Of a stretch of 40,668 nucleotides of DNA, positions 24,974 through 36,878 are shown piece by piece. How positions within the stretch are numbered: position 1 is the stretch's first letter; each line of letters begins with the position of its first letter. A program made the translations under genes and the position numbers. The stretch is from Tritrichomonas musculus (lineage: Eukaryota > Parabasalia > Tritrichomonadida > Tritrichomonadidae), in NCBI GenBank assembly GCA_039105265.1, contig JAPFFF010000135.1, forward strand, positions 1 through 40,668, in the 5' to 3' direction. The notes under the pieces are model-generated. The model was not told the origin of the DNA and did no database searches. It worked only from the letters and a program-made list of their open reading frames with translations.

Positions 24974-26900
24974 ATTGACGATGCCGCCCTCAACCATCCT
25001 GGCCTGGCTGAAGGCAGCATCTGTCGATATAATTGATTGACGATGCCGCCCTCAACCATCCTGGCCTGGCTGAAGGCGGCATCTGTCGATATAATTAATT
25101 GACGATGCCGCCCTCAACCATCCTGGCCTGGCTGAAGGCGGCATCTGTCGATATAATTGATTGACGATGCCGCCCTCAACCATCCTGGCCTGGCTGAAGG
25201 CGGCATCTGTCGATATAATTGATTGACGATGCCGCCCTCAACCATCCTGGCCTGGCTGAAGGCGGCATCTGTCGATATAATTAATTGACGATGCCGCCCT
25301 CAACCATCCTGGCCTGGCTGAAGGCGGCATCTGTCGATATAATTGATTGATGATACCGCCCTCAACCATCCTGGCCTGGCTGAAGGCGGCATCTGTCGAT
25401 ATAATTAATTGATGATACCGCCCTCAACCATCCTGGCCTGGCTGAAGGCGGCATCTGTCGATATAATTAATTGATGATGCCGCCCTCAACCATCCTGGCC
25501 TGGCTGAAGGCGGCATCTGTCGATATAATTGATTGACGATGCCGCCCTCAACCATCCTGGCCTGGCTGAAGGCGGCATCTGTCGATATAATTGATTGACG
25601 ATGCCGCCCTCAACCATCCTGGCCTGGCTGAAGGCGGCATCTGTCGATATAATTAATTGACGATGCTGCCCTCAACCATCCTGGCCTGGCTGAAGGCGGC
25701 ATCTGTCGATATAATTGATTGACGATGCCGCCCTCAACCATCCTGGCCTGGCTGAAGGCGGCATCTGTCGATATAATTGATTGACGATGCCGCCCTCAAC
25801 CATCCTGGCCTGGCTGAAGGCGGCATCTGTCGATATAATTGATTGACGATGCCGCCCTCAACCATCCTGGCCTGGCTGAAGGCGGCATCTGTCGATATAA
25901 TTAATTGACGATGCCGCCCTCAACCATCCTGGCCTGGCTGAAGGCGGCATCTGTCGATATAATTGATTGATGATACCGCCCTCAACCATCCTGGCCTGGC
26001 TGAAGGCGGCATCTGTCGATATAATTAATTGACGATGCCGCCCTCAACCATCCTGGCCTGGCTGAAGGCGGCATCTGTCGATATAATTAATTGATGATGC
26101 CGCCCTCAACCATCCTGGCCTGGCTGAAGGCGGCATCTGTCGATATAATTGATTGACGATGCCGCCCTCAACCATCCTGGCCTGGCTGAAGGCGGCATCT
26201 GTCGATATAATTGATTGACGATGCCGCCCTCAACCATCCTGGCCTGGCTGAAGGCGGCATCTGTCGATATAATTAATTGACGATGCTGCCCTCAACCATC
26301 CTGGCCTGGCTGAAGGCGGCATCTGTCGATATAATTGATTGACGATGCCGCCCTCAACCATCCTGGCCTGGCTGAAGGCGGCATCTGTCGATATAATTGA
26401 TTGACGATGCCGCCCTCAACCATCCTGGCCTGGCTGAAGGCGGCATCTGTCGATATAATTAATTGACGATGCCGCCCTCAACCATCCTGGCCTGGCTGAA
26501 GGCGGCATCTGTCGATATAATTGATTGATGATACCGCCCTCAACCATCCTGGCCTGGCTGAAGGCGGCATCTGTCGATATAATTAATTGATGATACCGCC
26601 CTCAACCATCCTGGCCTGGCTGAAGGCGGCATCTGTCGATATAATTAATTGATGATGCCGCCCTCAACCATCCTGGCCTGGCTGAAGGCGGCATCTGTCG
26701 ATATAATTGATTGACGATGCCGCCCTCAACCATCCTGGCCTGGCTGAAGGCGGCATCTGTCGATATAATTGATTGACGATGCCGCCCTCAACCATCCTGG
26801 CCTGGCTGAAGGCGGCATCTGTCGATATAATTGATTGACGATGCCGCCCTCAACCATCCTGGCCTGGCTGAAGGCGGCATCTGTCGATATAATTAATTGA
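24974..26900 (+). repeat. Duplicated array block B, copy 2
   Basis: This is the partner of 9784-11710. It holds G30A at 25016 and C61T at 25667 and 26287. One monomer in the second higher-order block is A-C-G (26027) where the other copy has A-T-A. To the left, both loci share the monomer order A-T-A, A-T-A, A-T-A, G-C-G, G-C-G, A-T-G, A-C-G but are one monomer out of register. Confidence 0.8.
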
Positions 26901-28073
26901 TGATACCGCCCTCAACCATCCTGGCCTGGCTGAAGGCGGCATCTGTCGATATAATTAATTGACGATGCCGCCCTCAACCATCCTGGCCTGGCTGAAGGCG
27001 GCATCTGTCGATATAATTAATTGACGATGCCGCCCTCAACCATCCTGGCCTGGCTGAAGGCGGCATCTGTCGATATAATTAATTGACGATGCCGCCCTCA
27101 ACCATCCTGGCCTGGCTGAAGGCGGCATCTGTCGATATAATTGATTGACGATGCCGCCCTCAACCATCCTGGCCTGGCTGAAGGCGGCATCTGTCGATAT
27201 AATTGATTGACGATGCCGCCCTCAACCATCCTGGCCTGGCTGAAGGCGGCATCTGTCGATATAATTAATTGACGATGCCGCCCTCAACCATCCTGGCCTG
27301 GCTGAAGGCGGCATCTGTCGATATAATTAATTGACGATGCCGCCCTCAACCATCCTGGCCTGGCTGAAGGCGGCATCTGTCGATATAATTGATTGATGAT
27401 ACCGCCCTCAACCATCCTGGCCTGGCTGAAGGCGGCATCTGTCGATATAATTAATTGATGATACCGCCCTCAACCATCCTGGCCTGGCTGAAGGCGGCAT
27501 CTGTCGATATAATTAATTGATGATGCCGCCCTCAACCATCCTGGCCTGGCTGAAGGCGGCATCTGTCGATATAATTGATTGACGATGCCGCCCTCAACCA
27601 TCCTGGCCTGGCTGAAGGCGGCATCTGTCGATATAATTGATTGACGATGCCGCCCTCAACCATCCTGGCCTGGCTGAAGGCGGCATCTGTCGATATAATT
27701 GATTGACGATGCCGCCCTCAACCATCCTGGCCTGGCTGAAGGCGGCATCTGTCGATATAATTAATTGACGATGCCGCCCTCAACCATCCTGGCCTGGCTG
27801 AAGGCGGCATCTGTCGATATAATTGATTGACGATGCCGCCCTCAACCATCCTGGCCTGGCTGAAGGCGGCATCTGTCGATATAATTAATTGATGATGCCG
27901 CCCTCAACCATCCTGGCCTGGCTGAAGGCGGCATCTGTCGATATAATTGATTGACGATGCCGCCCTCAACCATCCTGGCCTGGCTGAAGGCGGCATCTGT
28001 CGATATAATTAATTGACGATGCCGCCCTCAACCATCCTGGCCTGGCTGAAGGCGGCATCTGTCGATATAATTG

Positions 28074-29188
28074 ATTGACGATGCCGCCCTCAACCATCCT
28101 GGCCTGGCTGAAGGCGGCATCTGTCGATATAATTGATTGACGATGCCGCCCTCAACCATCCTGGCCTGGCTGAAGGCGGCATCTGTCGATATAATTGATT
28201 GACGATGCCGCCCTCAACCATCCTGGCCTGGCTGAAGGCGGCATCTGTCGATATAATTAATTGATGATACCGCCCTCAACCATCCTGGCCTGGCTGAAGG
28301 CAGCATCTGTCGATATAATTGATTGACGATGCCGCCCTCAACCATCCTGGCCTGGCTGAAGGCGGCATCTGTCGATATAATTGATTGATGATGCCGCCCT
28401 CAACCATCCTGGCCTGGCTGAAGGCGGCATCTGTCGATATAATTGATTGACGATGCCGCCCTCAACCATCCTGGCCTGGCTGAAGGCGGCATCTGTCGAT
28501 ATAATTGATTGACGATGCCGCCCTCAACCATCCTGGCCTGGCTGAAGGCGGCATCTGTCGATATAATTGATTGACGATGCCGCCCTCAACCATCCTGGCC
28601 TGGCTGAAGGCGGCATCTGTCGATATAATTGATTGACGATGCCGCCCTCAACCATCCTGGCCTGGCTGAAGGCGGCATCTGTCGATATAATTAATTGACG
28701 ATGCCGCCCTCAACCATCCTGGCCTGGCTGAAGGCGGCATCTGTCGATATAATTGATTGATGATGCCGCCATCAACCATCCTGGCCTGGCTGAAGGCGGC
28801 ATCTGTCGATATAATTAATTGACGATGCCGCCCTCAACCATCCTGGCCTGGCTGAAGGCGGCATCTGTCGATATAATTGATTGACGATGCCGCCCTCAAC
28901 CATCCTGGCCTGGCTGAAGGCGGCATCTGTCGATATAATTGATTGACGATGCCGCCCTCAACCATCCTGGCCTGGCTGAAGGCGGCATCTGTCGATATAA
29001 TTGATTGATGATGCCGCCCTCAACCATCCTGGCCTGGCTGAAGGCGGCATCTGTCGATATAATTGATTGACAATGCCGCCCTCAACCATCCTGGCCTGGC
29101 TGAAGGCGGCATCTGTCGATATAATTGATTGACGATGCCGCCCTCAACCATCCTGGCCTGGCTGAAGGCGGCATCTGTCGATATAATT
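28074..29188 (+). repeat. Duplicated array block G, short form
   Basis: The left part (28074-28568) matches 30864-31358 at an offset of 45 monomers, and the right part (28576-29188) matches 31676-32288 at an offset of 50 monomers. Shared markers are G30A at 28302/31092, C3A at 28771/31871 and G56A at 29072/32172. The other copy is five monomers (310 bp) longer in the middle. Confidence 0.8.
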
Positions 29189-30062
29189 AATTGACGATGC
29201 CGCCCTCAACCATCCTGGCCTGGCTGAAGGCGGCATCTGTCGATATAATTAATTGATGATACCGCCCTCAACCATCCTGGCCTGGCTGAAGGCGGCATCT
29301 GTCGATATAATTGATTGACGATGCCGCCCTCAACCATCCTGGCCTGGCTGAAGGCGGCATCTGTCGATATAATTAATTGACGATGCCGCCCTCAACCATC
29401 CTGGCCTGGCTGAAGGCGGCATCTGTCGATATAATTGATTGACGATGCCGCCCTCAACCATCCTGGCCTGGCTGAAGGCGGCATCTGTCGATATAATTGA
29501 TTGACGATGCCGCCCTCAACCATCCTGGCCTGGCTGAAGGCGGCATCTGTCGATATAATTAATTGACGATGCCGCCCTCAACCATCCTGGCCTGGCTGAA
29601 GGCAGCATCTGTCGATATAATTAATTGATGATACCGCCCTCAACCATCCTGGCCTGGCTGAAGGCGGCATCTGTCGATATAATTAATTGATGATACCGCC
29701 CTCAACCATCCTGGCCTGGCTGAAGGCGGCATCTGTCGATATAATTAATTGATGATGCCGCCCTCAACCATCCTGGCCTGGCTGAAGGCGGCATCTGTCG
29801 ATATAATTAATTGACGATGCCGCCCTCAACCATCCTGGCCTGGCTGAAGGCGGCATCTGTCGATATAATTGATTGATGATACCGCCCTCAACCATCCTGG
29901 CCTGGCTGAAGGCGGCATCTGTCGATATAATTAATTGATGATGCCGCCCTCAACCATCCTGGCCTGGCTGAAGGCGGCATCTGTCGATATAATTAATTGA
30001 TGATACCGCCCTCAACCATCCTGGCCTGGCTGAAGGCGGCATCTGTCGATATAATTAATTGA
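28514..30062 (+). repeat. Duplicated array block D, copy 2
   Basis: This is the partner of 4644-6192. It shares C3A at 28771 and G56A at 29072 and carries a private G30A at 29604. The match ends at 30063, where an A-C-G monomer replaces A-T-G. The right part, from about 29798, also resembles 18080-18970 in monomer order, so this segment has been reused more than once. Confidence 0.8.
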
Positions 30063-30863
30063 CGATGCCGCCCTCAACCATCCTGGCCTGGCTGAAGGCG
30101 GCATCTGTCGATATAATTGATTGACGATGCCGCCCTCAACCATCCTGGCCTGGCTGAAGGCGGCATCTGTCGATATAATTAATTGACGATGCCGCCCTCA
30201 ACCATCCTGGCCTGGCTGAAGGCGGCATCTGTCGATATAATTGATTGATGATACCGCCCTCAACCATCCTGGCCTGGCTGAAGGCGGCATCTGTCGATAT
30301 AATTAATTGATGATACCGCCCTCAACCATCCTGGCCTGGCTGAAGGCGGCATCTGTCGATATAATTAATTGATGATGCCGCCCTCAACCATCCTGGCCTG
30401 GCTGAAGGCGGCATCTGTCGATATAATTGATTGACGATGCCGCCCTCAACCATCCTGGCCTGGCTGAAGGCGGCATCTGTCGATATAATTGATTGACGAT
30501 GCCGCCCTCAACCATCCTGGCCTGGCTGAAGGCGGCATCTGTCGATATAATTGATTGACGATGCCGCCCTCAACCATCCTGGCCTGGCTGAAGGCGGCAT
30601 CTGTCGATATAATTAATTGACGATGCCGCCCTCAACCATCCTGGCCTGGCTGAAGGCGGCATCTGTCGATATAATTGATTGACGATGCCGCCCTCAACCA
30701 TCCTGGCCTGGCTGAAGGCGGCATCTGTCGATATAATTAATTGACGATGCCGCCCTCAACCATCCTGGCCTGGCTGAAGGCGGCATCTGTCGATATAATT
30801 GATTGACGATGCCGCCCTCAACCATCCTGGCCTGGCTGAAGGCGGCATCTGTCGATATAATTA

Positions 30864-32288
30864 ATTGACGATGCCGCCCTCAACCATCCTGGCCTGGCTG
30901 AAGGCGGCATCTGTCGATATAATTGATTGACGATGCCGCCCTCAACCATCCTGGCCTGGCTGAAGGCGGCATCTGTCGATATAATTGATTGACGATGCCG
31001 CCCTCAACCATCCTGGCCTGGCTGAAGGCGGCATCTGTCGATATAATTAATTGATGATACCGCCCTCAACCATCCTGGCCTGGCTGAAGGCAGCATCTGT
31101 CGATATAATTGATTGACGATGCCGCCCTCAACCATCCTGGCCTGGCTGAAGGCGGCATCTGTCGATATAATTGATTGATGATGCCGCCCTCAACCATCCT
31201 GGCCTGGCTGAAGGCGGCATCTGTCGATATAATTGATTGACGATGCCGCCCTCAACCATCCTGGCCTGGCTGAAGGCGGCATCTGTCGATATAATTGATT
31301 GACGATGCCGCCCTCAACCATCCTGGCCTGGCTGAAGGCGGCATCTGTCGATATAATTAATTGACGATGCCGCCCTCAACCATCCTGGCCTGGCTGAAGG
31401 CGGCATCTGTCGATATAATTGATTGACGATGCCGCCCTCAACCATCCTGGCCTGGCTGAAGGCGGCATCTGTCGATATAATTGATTGACGATGCCGCCCT
31501 CAACCATCCTGGCCTGGCTGAAGGCGGCATCTGTCGATATAATTGATTGACGATGCCGCCCTCAACCATCCTGGCCTGGCTGAAGGCGGCATCTGTCGAT
31601 ATAATTAATTGACGATGCCGCCCTCAACCATCCTGGCCTGGCTGAAGGCGGCATCTGTCGATATAATTGATTGATGATGCCGCCCTCAACCATCCTGGCC
31701 TGGCTGAAGGCGGCATCTGTCGATATAATTGATTGACGATGCCGCCCTCAACCATCCTGGCCTGGCTGAAGGCGGCATCTGTCGATATAATTAATTGACG
31801 ATGCCGCCCTCAACCATCCTGGCCTGGCTGAAGGCGGCATCTGTCGATATAATTGATTGATGATGCCGCCATCAACCATCCTGGCCTGGCTGAAGGCGGC
31901 ATCTGTCGATATAATTAATTGACGATGCCGCCCTCAACCATCCTGGCCTGGCTGAAGGCGGCATCTGTCGATATAATTGATTGACGATGCCGCCCTCAAC
32001 CATCCTGGCCTGGCTGAAGGCGGCATCTGTCGATATAATTGATTGACGATGCCGCCCTCAACCATCCTGGCCTGGCTGAAGGCGGCATCTGTCGATATAA
32101 TTGATTGATGATGCCGCCCTCAACCATCCTGGCCTGGCTGAAGGCGGCATCTGTCGATATAATTGATTGACAATGCCGCCCTCAACCATCCTGGCCTGGC
32201 TGAAGGCGGCATCTGTCGATATAATTGATTGACGATGCCGCCCTCAACCATCCTGGCCTGGCTGAAGGCGGCATCTGTCGATATAATT
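30864..32288 (+). repeat. Duplicated array block G, long form (five monomers longer)
   Basis: This is the longer partner of 28074-29188. The extra 310 bp lies between about 31359 and 31675 and is made of ordinary monomers, as expected for a gain or loss of whole repeats inside a duplicated block. Confidence 0.8.
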
Positions 32289-34287
32289 GATTGACGATGC
32301 CGCCCTCAACCATCCTGGCCTGGCTGAAGGCGGCATCTGTCGATATAATTGATTGATGATACCGCCCTCAACCATCCTGGCCTGGCTGAAGGCGGCATCT
32401 GTCGATATAATTGATTGACGATGCCGCCCTCAACCATCCTGGCCTGGCTGAAGGCGGCATCTGTCGATATAATTAATTGATGATGCCGCCCTCAACCATC
32501 CTGGCCTGGCTGAAGGCGGCATCTGTCGATATAATTGATTGACGATGCCGCCCTCAACCATCCTGGCCTGGCTGAAGGCGGCATCTGTCGATATAATTGA
32601 TTGACGATGCCGCCCTCAACCATCCTGGCCTGGCTGAAGGCGGCATCTGTCGATATAATTGATTGATGATGCCGCCATCAACCATCCTGGCCTGGCTGAA
32701 GGCGGCATCTGTCGATATAATTGATTGATGATGCCGCCATCAACCATCCTGGCCTGGCTGAAGGCGGCATCTGTCGATATAATTAATTGACGATGCCGCC
32801 CTCAACCATCCTGGCCTGGCTGAAGGCGGCATCTGTCGATATAATTGATTGATGATGCCGCCCTCAACCATCCTGGCCTGGCTGAAGGCGGCATCTGTCG
32901 ATATAATTGATTGACGATGCCGCCCTCAACCATCCTGGCCTGGCTGAAGGCGGCATCTGTCGATATAATTGATTGATGATGCCGCCCTCAACCATCCTGG
33001 CCTGGCTGAAGGCGGCATCTGTCTATATAATTGATTGACAATGCCGCCCTCAACCATCCTGGCCTGGCTGAAGGCGGCATCTGTCGATATAATTGATTGA
33101 CGATGCCGCCCTCAACCATCCTGGCCTGGCTGAAGGCGGCATCTGTCGATATAATTGATTGACGATGCCGCCCTCAACCATCCTGGCCTGGCTGAAGGCG
33201 GCATCTGTCGATATAATTAATTGATGATACCGCCCTCAACCATCCTGGCCTGGCTGAAGGCGGCATCTGTCGATATAATTGATTGACGATGCCGCCCTCA
33301 ACCATCCTGGCCTGGCTGAAGGCGGCATCTGTCGATATAATTGATTGATGATACCGCCCTCAACCATCCTGGCCTGGCTGAAGGCGGCATCTGTCGATAT
33401 AATTAATTGATGATACCGCCCTCAACCATCCTGGCCTGGCTGAAGGCGGCATCTGTCGATATAATTAATTGATGATGCCGCCCTCAACCATCCTGGCCTG
33501 GCTGAAGGCGGCATCTGTCGATATAATTTGATTGACGATGCCGCCCTCAACCATCCTGGCCTGGCTGAAGGCGGCATCTGTCGATATAATTAATTGACGA
33601 TGCCGCCCTCAACCATCCTGGCCTGGCTGAAGGCGGCATCTATCGATATAATTGATTGACGATGCCGCCCTCAACCATCCTGGCCTGGCTGAAGGCGGCA
33701 TCTGTCGATATAATTGATTGACGATGCCGCCCTCAACCATCCTGGCCTGGCTGAAGGCGGCATCTGTCGATATAATTAATTGATGATGCCGCCCTCAACC
33801 ATCCTGGCCTGGCTGAAGGCGGCATCTGTCGATATAATTGATTGACAATGCCGCCCTCAACCATCCTGGCCTGGCTGAAGGCGGCATCTGTCGATATAAT
33901 TAATTGACGATGCTGCCCTCAACCATCCTGGCCTGGCTGAAGGCGGCATCTGTCGATATAATTGATTGACGATGCCGCCCTCAACCATCCTGGCCTGGCT
34001 GAAGGCGGCATCTGTCGATATAATTGATTGACGATGCCGCCCTCAACCATCCTGGCCTGGCTGAAGGCGGCATCTGTCGATATAATTAATTGACGATGCC
34101 GCCCTCAACCATCCTGGCCTGGCTGAAGGCGGCATCTGTCGATATAATTGATTGATGATACCGCCCTCAACCATCCTGGCCTGGCTGAAGGCGGCATCTG
34201 TCGATATAATTAATTGATGATACCGCCCTCAACCATCCTGGCCTGGCTGAAGGCGGCATCTGTCGATATAATTAATTGATGATGCCG
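32289..34287 (+). repeat. Array segment with two adjacent C3A monomers and the first 63-bp monomer
   Basis: This is satellite monomers only. C3A occurs in neighbouring copies at 32677 and 32739, the only adjacent pair in the window. The sole G40T change is at 33024, next to G56A at 33040. G56A recurs at 33847, G37A at 33642 and C61T at 33914. The first 63-bp monomer lies at 33481-33543. Confidence 0.8.
33481..33543 (+). repeat. 63-bp monomer, extra T (first)
   Basis: The usual AATTG becomes AATTTG; the T run is 33527-33529. The three monomers to its left are G-T-A, A-T-A, A-T-G, the same as to the left of the second 63-bp copy. The next monomer to the right is A-C-G, unlike the other two 63-bp copies. 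Confidence 0.95.
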
Positions 34288-35279
34288 CCCTCAACCATCC
34301 TGGCCTGGCTGAAGGCGGCATCTGTCGATATAATTGATTGATGATGCCGCCATCAACCATCCTGGCCTGGCTGAAGGCGGCATCTGTCGATATAATTAAT
34401 TGACGATGCCGCCCTCAACCATCCTGGCCTGGCTGAAGGCGGCATCTGTCGATATAATTGATTGATGATACCGCCCTCAACCATCCTGGCCTGGCTGAAG
34501 GCGGCATCTGTCGATATAATTAATTGATGATGCCGCCCTCAACCATCCTGGCCTGGCTGAAGGCGGCATCTGTCGATATAATTGATTGACGATGCCGCCC
34601 TCAACCATCCTGGCCTGGCTGAAGGCGGCATCTGTCGATATAATTGATTGACGATGCCGCCCTCAACCATCCTGGCCTGGCTGAAGGCGGCATCTGTCGA
34701 TATAATTGATTGACGATGCCGCCCTCAACCATCCTGGCCTGGCTGAAGGCGGCATCTGTCGATATAATTAATTGACGATGCCGCCCTCAACCATCCTGGC
34801 CTGGCTGAAGGCGGCATCTGTCGATATAATTGATTGATGATGCCGCCATCAACCATCCTGGCCTGGCTGAAGGCGGCATCTGTCGATATAATTAATTGAC
34901 GATGCCGCCCTCAACCATCCTGGCCTGGCTGAAGGCGGCATCTGTCGATATAATTGATTGATGATACCGCCCTCAACCATCCTGGCCTGGCTGAAGGCGG
35001 CATCTGTCGATATAATTAATTGATGATACCGCCCTCAACCATCCTGGCCTGGCTGAAGGCGGCATCTGTCGATATAATTGATTGATGATACCGCCCTCAA
35101 CCATCCTGGCCTGGCTGAAGGCGGCATCTGTCGATATAATTGATTGACGATGCCGCCCTCAACCATCCTGGCCTGGCTGAAGGCGGCATCTGTCGATATA
35201 ATTGATTGACGATGCCGCCCTCAACCATCCTGGCCTGGCTGAAGGCGGCATCTGTCGATATAATTAATTGACGATGCCG
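34288..35279 (+). repeat. Eight-monomer higher-order repeat marked by C3A
   Basis: C3A falls at 34352, 34848 and 35344, exactly 496 bp (eight monomers) apart. The order is G-T-G, then A-C-G (its position 3 is A), G-T-A, A-T-G or A-T-A, G-C-G or G-T-A, G-C-G, G-C-G, A-C-G. The same spacing and order occur at 15255/15751, and a further copy begins at 40368 and runs out of the window. Confidence 0.75.
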
Positions 35280-35581
35280 CCCTCAACCATCCTGGCCTGG
35301 CTGAAGGCGGCATCTGTCGATATAATTGATTGATGATGCCGCCATCAACCATCCTGGCCTGGCTGAAGGCGGCATCTGTCGATATAATTAATTGACGATG
35401 CCGCCCTCAACCATCCTGGCCTGGCTGAAGGCGGCATCTGTCGATATAATTGATTGACGATGCCGCCCTCAACCATCCTGGCCTGGCTGAAGGCGGCATC
35501 TGTCGATATAATTGATTGACGATGCCGCCCTCAACCATCCTGGCCTGGCTGAAGGCGGCATCTGTCGATATAATTGATTGA
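34533..35581 (+). repeat. Duplicated array block E, copy 2
   Basis: This is the partner of 14940-15988, with C3A at 34848 and 35344. It continues to the right into a G-T-G monomer and a G56A monomer (35645), where the other copy has G-C-G monomers. Confidence 0.8.
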
Positions 35582-35958
35582 TGATGCCGCCCTCAACCAT
35601 CCTGGCCTGGCTGAAGGCGGCATCTGTCGATATAATTGATTGACAATGCCGCCCTCAACCATCCTGGCCTGGCTGAAGGCGGCATCTGTCGATATAATTG
35701 ATTGACGATGCCGCCCTCAACCATCCTGGCCTGGCTGAAGGCGGCATCTGTCGATATAATTGATTGACGATGCCGCCCTCAACCATCCTGGCCTGGCTGA
35801 AGGCGGCATCTGTCGATATAATTGATTGATGATACCGCCCTCAACCATCCTGGCCTGGCTGAAGGCGGCATCTGTCGATATAATTAATTGATGATACCGC
35901 CCTCAACCATCCTGGCCTGGCTGAAGGCGGCATCTGTCGATATAATTAATTGATGATG

Positions 35959-36878
35959 CCGCCCTCAACCATCCTGGCCTGGCTGAAGGCGGCATCTGTC
36001 GATATAATTTGATTGACGATGCCGCCCTCAACCATCCTGGCCTGGCTGAAGGCGGCATCTGTCGATATAATTGATTGATGATACCGCCCTCAACCATCCT
36101 GGCCTGGCTGAAGGCGGCATCTGTCGATATAATTAATTGATGATGCCGCCCTCAACCATCCTGGCCTGGCTGAAGGCGGCATCTGTCGATATAATTAATT
36201 GATGATACCGCCCTCAACCATCCTGGCCTGGCTGAAGGCGGCATCTGTCGATATAATTAATTGACGATGCCGCCCTCAACCATCCTGGCCTGGCTGAAGG
36301 CGGCATCTGTCGATATAATTGATTGACGATGCCGCCCTCAACCATCCTGGCCTGGCTGAAGGCGGCATCTGTCGATATAATTAATTGACGATGCCGCCCT
36401 CAACCATCCTGGCCTGGCTGAAGGCGGCATCTGTCGATATAATTGATTGATGATACCGCCCTCAACCATCCTGGCCTGGCTGAAGGCGGCATCTGTCGAT
36501 ATAATTAATTGACGATGCCGCCCTCAACCATCCTGGCCTGGCTGAAGGCGGCATCTGTCGATATAATTAATTGATGATACCGCCCTCAACCATCCTGGCC
36601 TGGCTGAAGGCGGCATCTGTCGATATAATTAATTGATGATACCGCCCTCAACCATCCTGGCCTGGCTGAAGGCGGCATCTGTCGATATAATTAATTGATG
36701 ATGCCGCCCTCAACCATCCTGGCCTGGCTGAAGGCGGCATCTGTCGATATAATTAATTGACGATGCCGCCCTCAACCATCCTGGCCTGGCTGAAGGCGGC
36801 ATCTGTCGATATAATTGATTGATGATGCCGCCATCAACCATCCTGGCCTGGCTGAAGGCGGCATCTGTCGATATAATT
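35959..36878 (+). repeat. Duplicated array block F, copy 1
   Basis: This 920-bp block, starting at the second 63-bp monomer, matches 39494-40413 at an offset of 3,535 bp with no diagnostic difference seen. It ends with a C3A monomer (36833). Confidence 0.85.
35962..36024 (+). repeat. 63-bp monomer, extra T (second)
   Basis: The T run is 36008-36010. It lies exactly 40 monomers (plus one base) after the first 63-bp copy. On the minus strand the extra base restores frame between neighbouring copies and gives a chance 64-codon open frame at 35903-36097; see the rejected list. Confidence 0.95.

Noticed and set aside
35903-36097. 64-codon open frame on the minus strand (and its twin at 39438-39632)
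   Set aside because: It is made of monomer sequence read in shifting frames. It exists only where a 63-bp monomer keeps frame between two G49 copies. Elsewhere the frame closes within about 43 codons, or after eight codons when position 49 is A. There is no non-repeat sequence, domain or codon signal.
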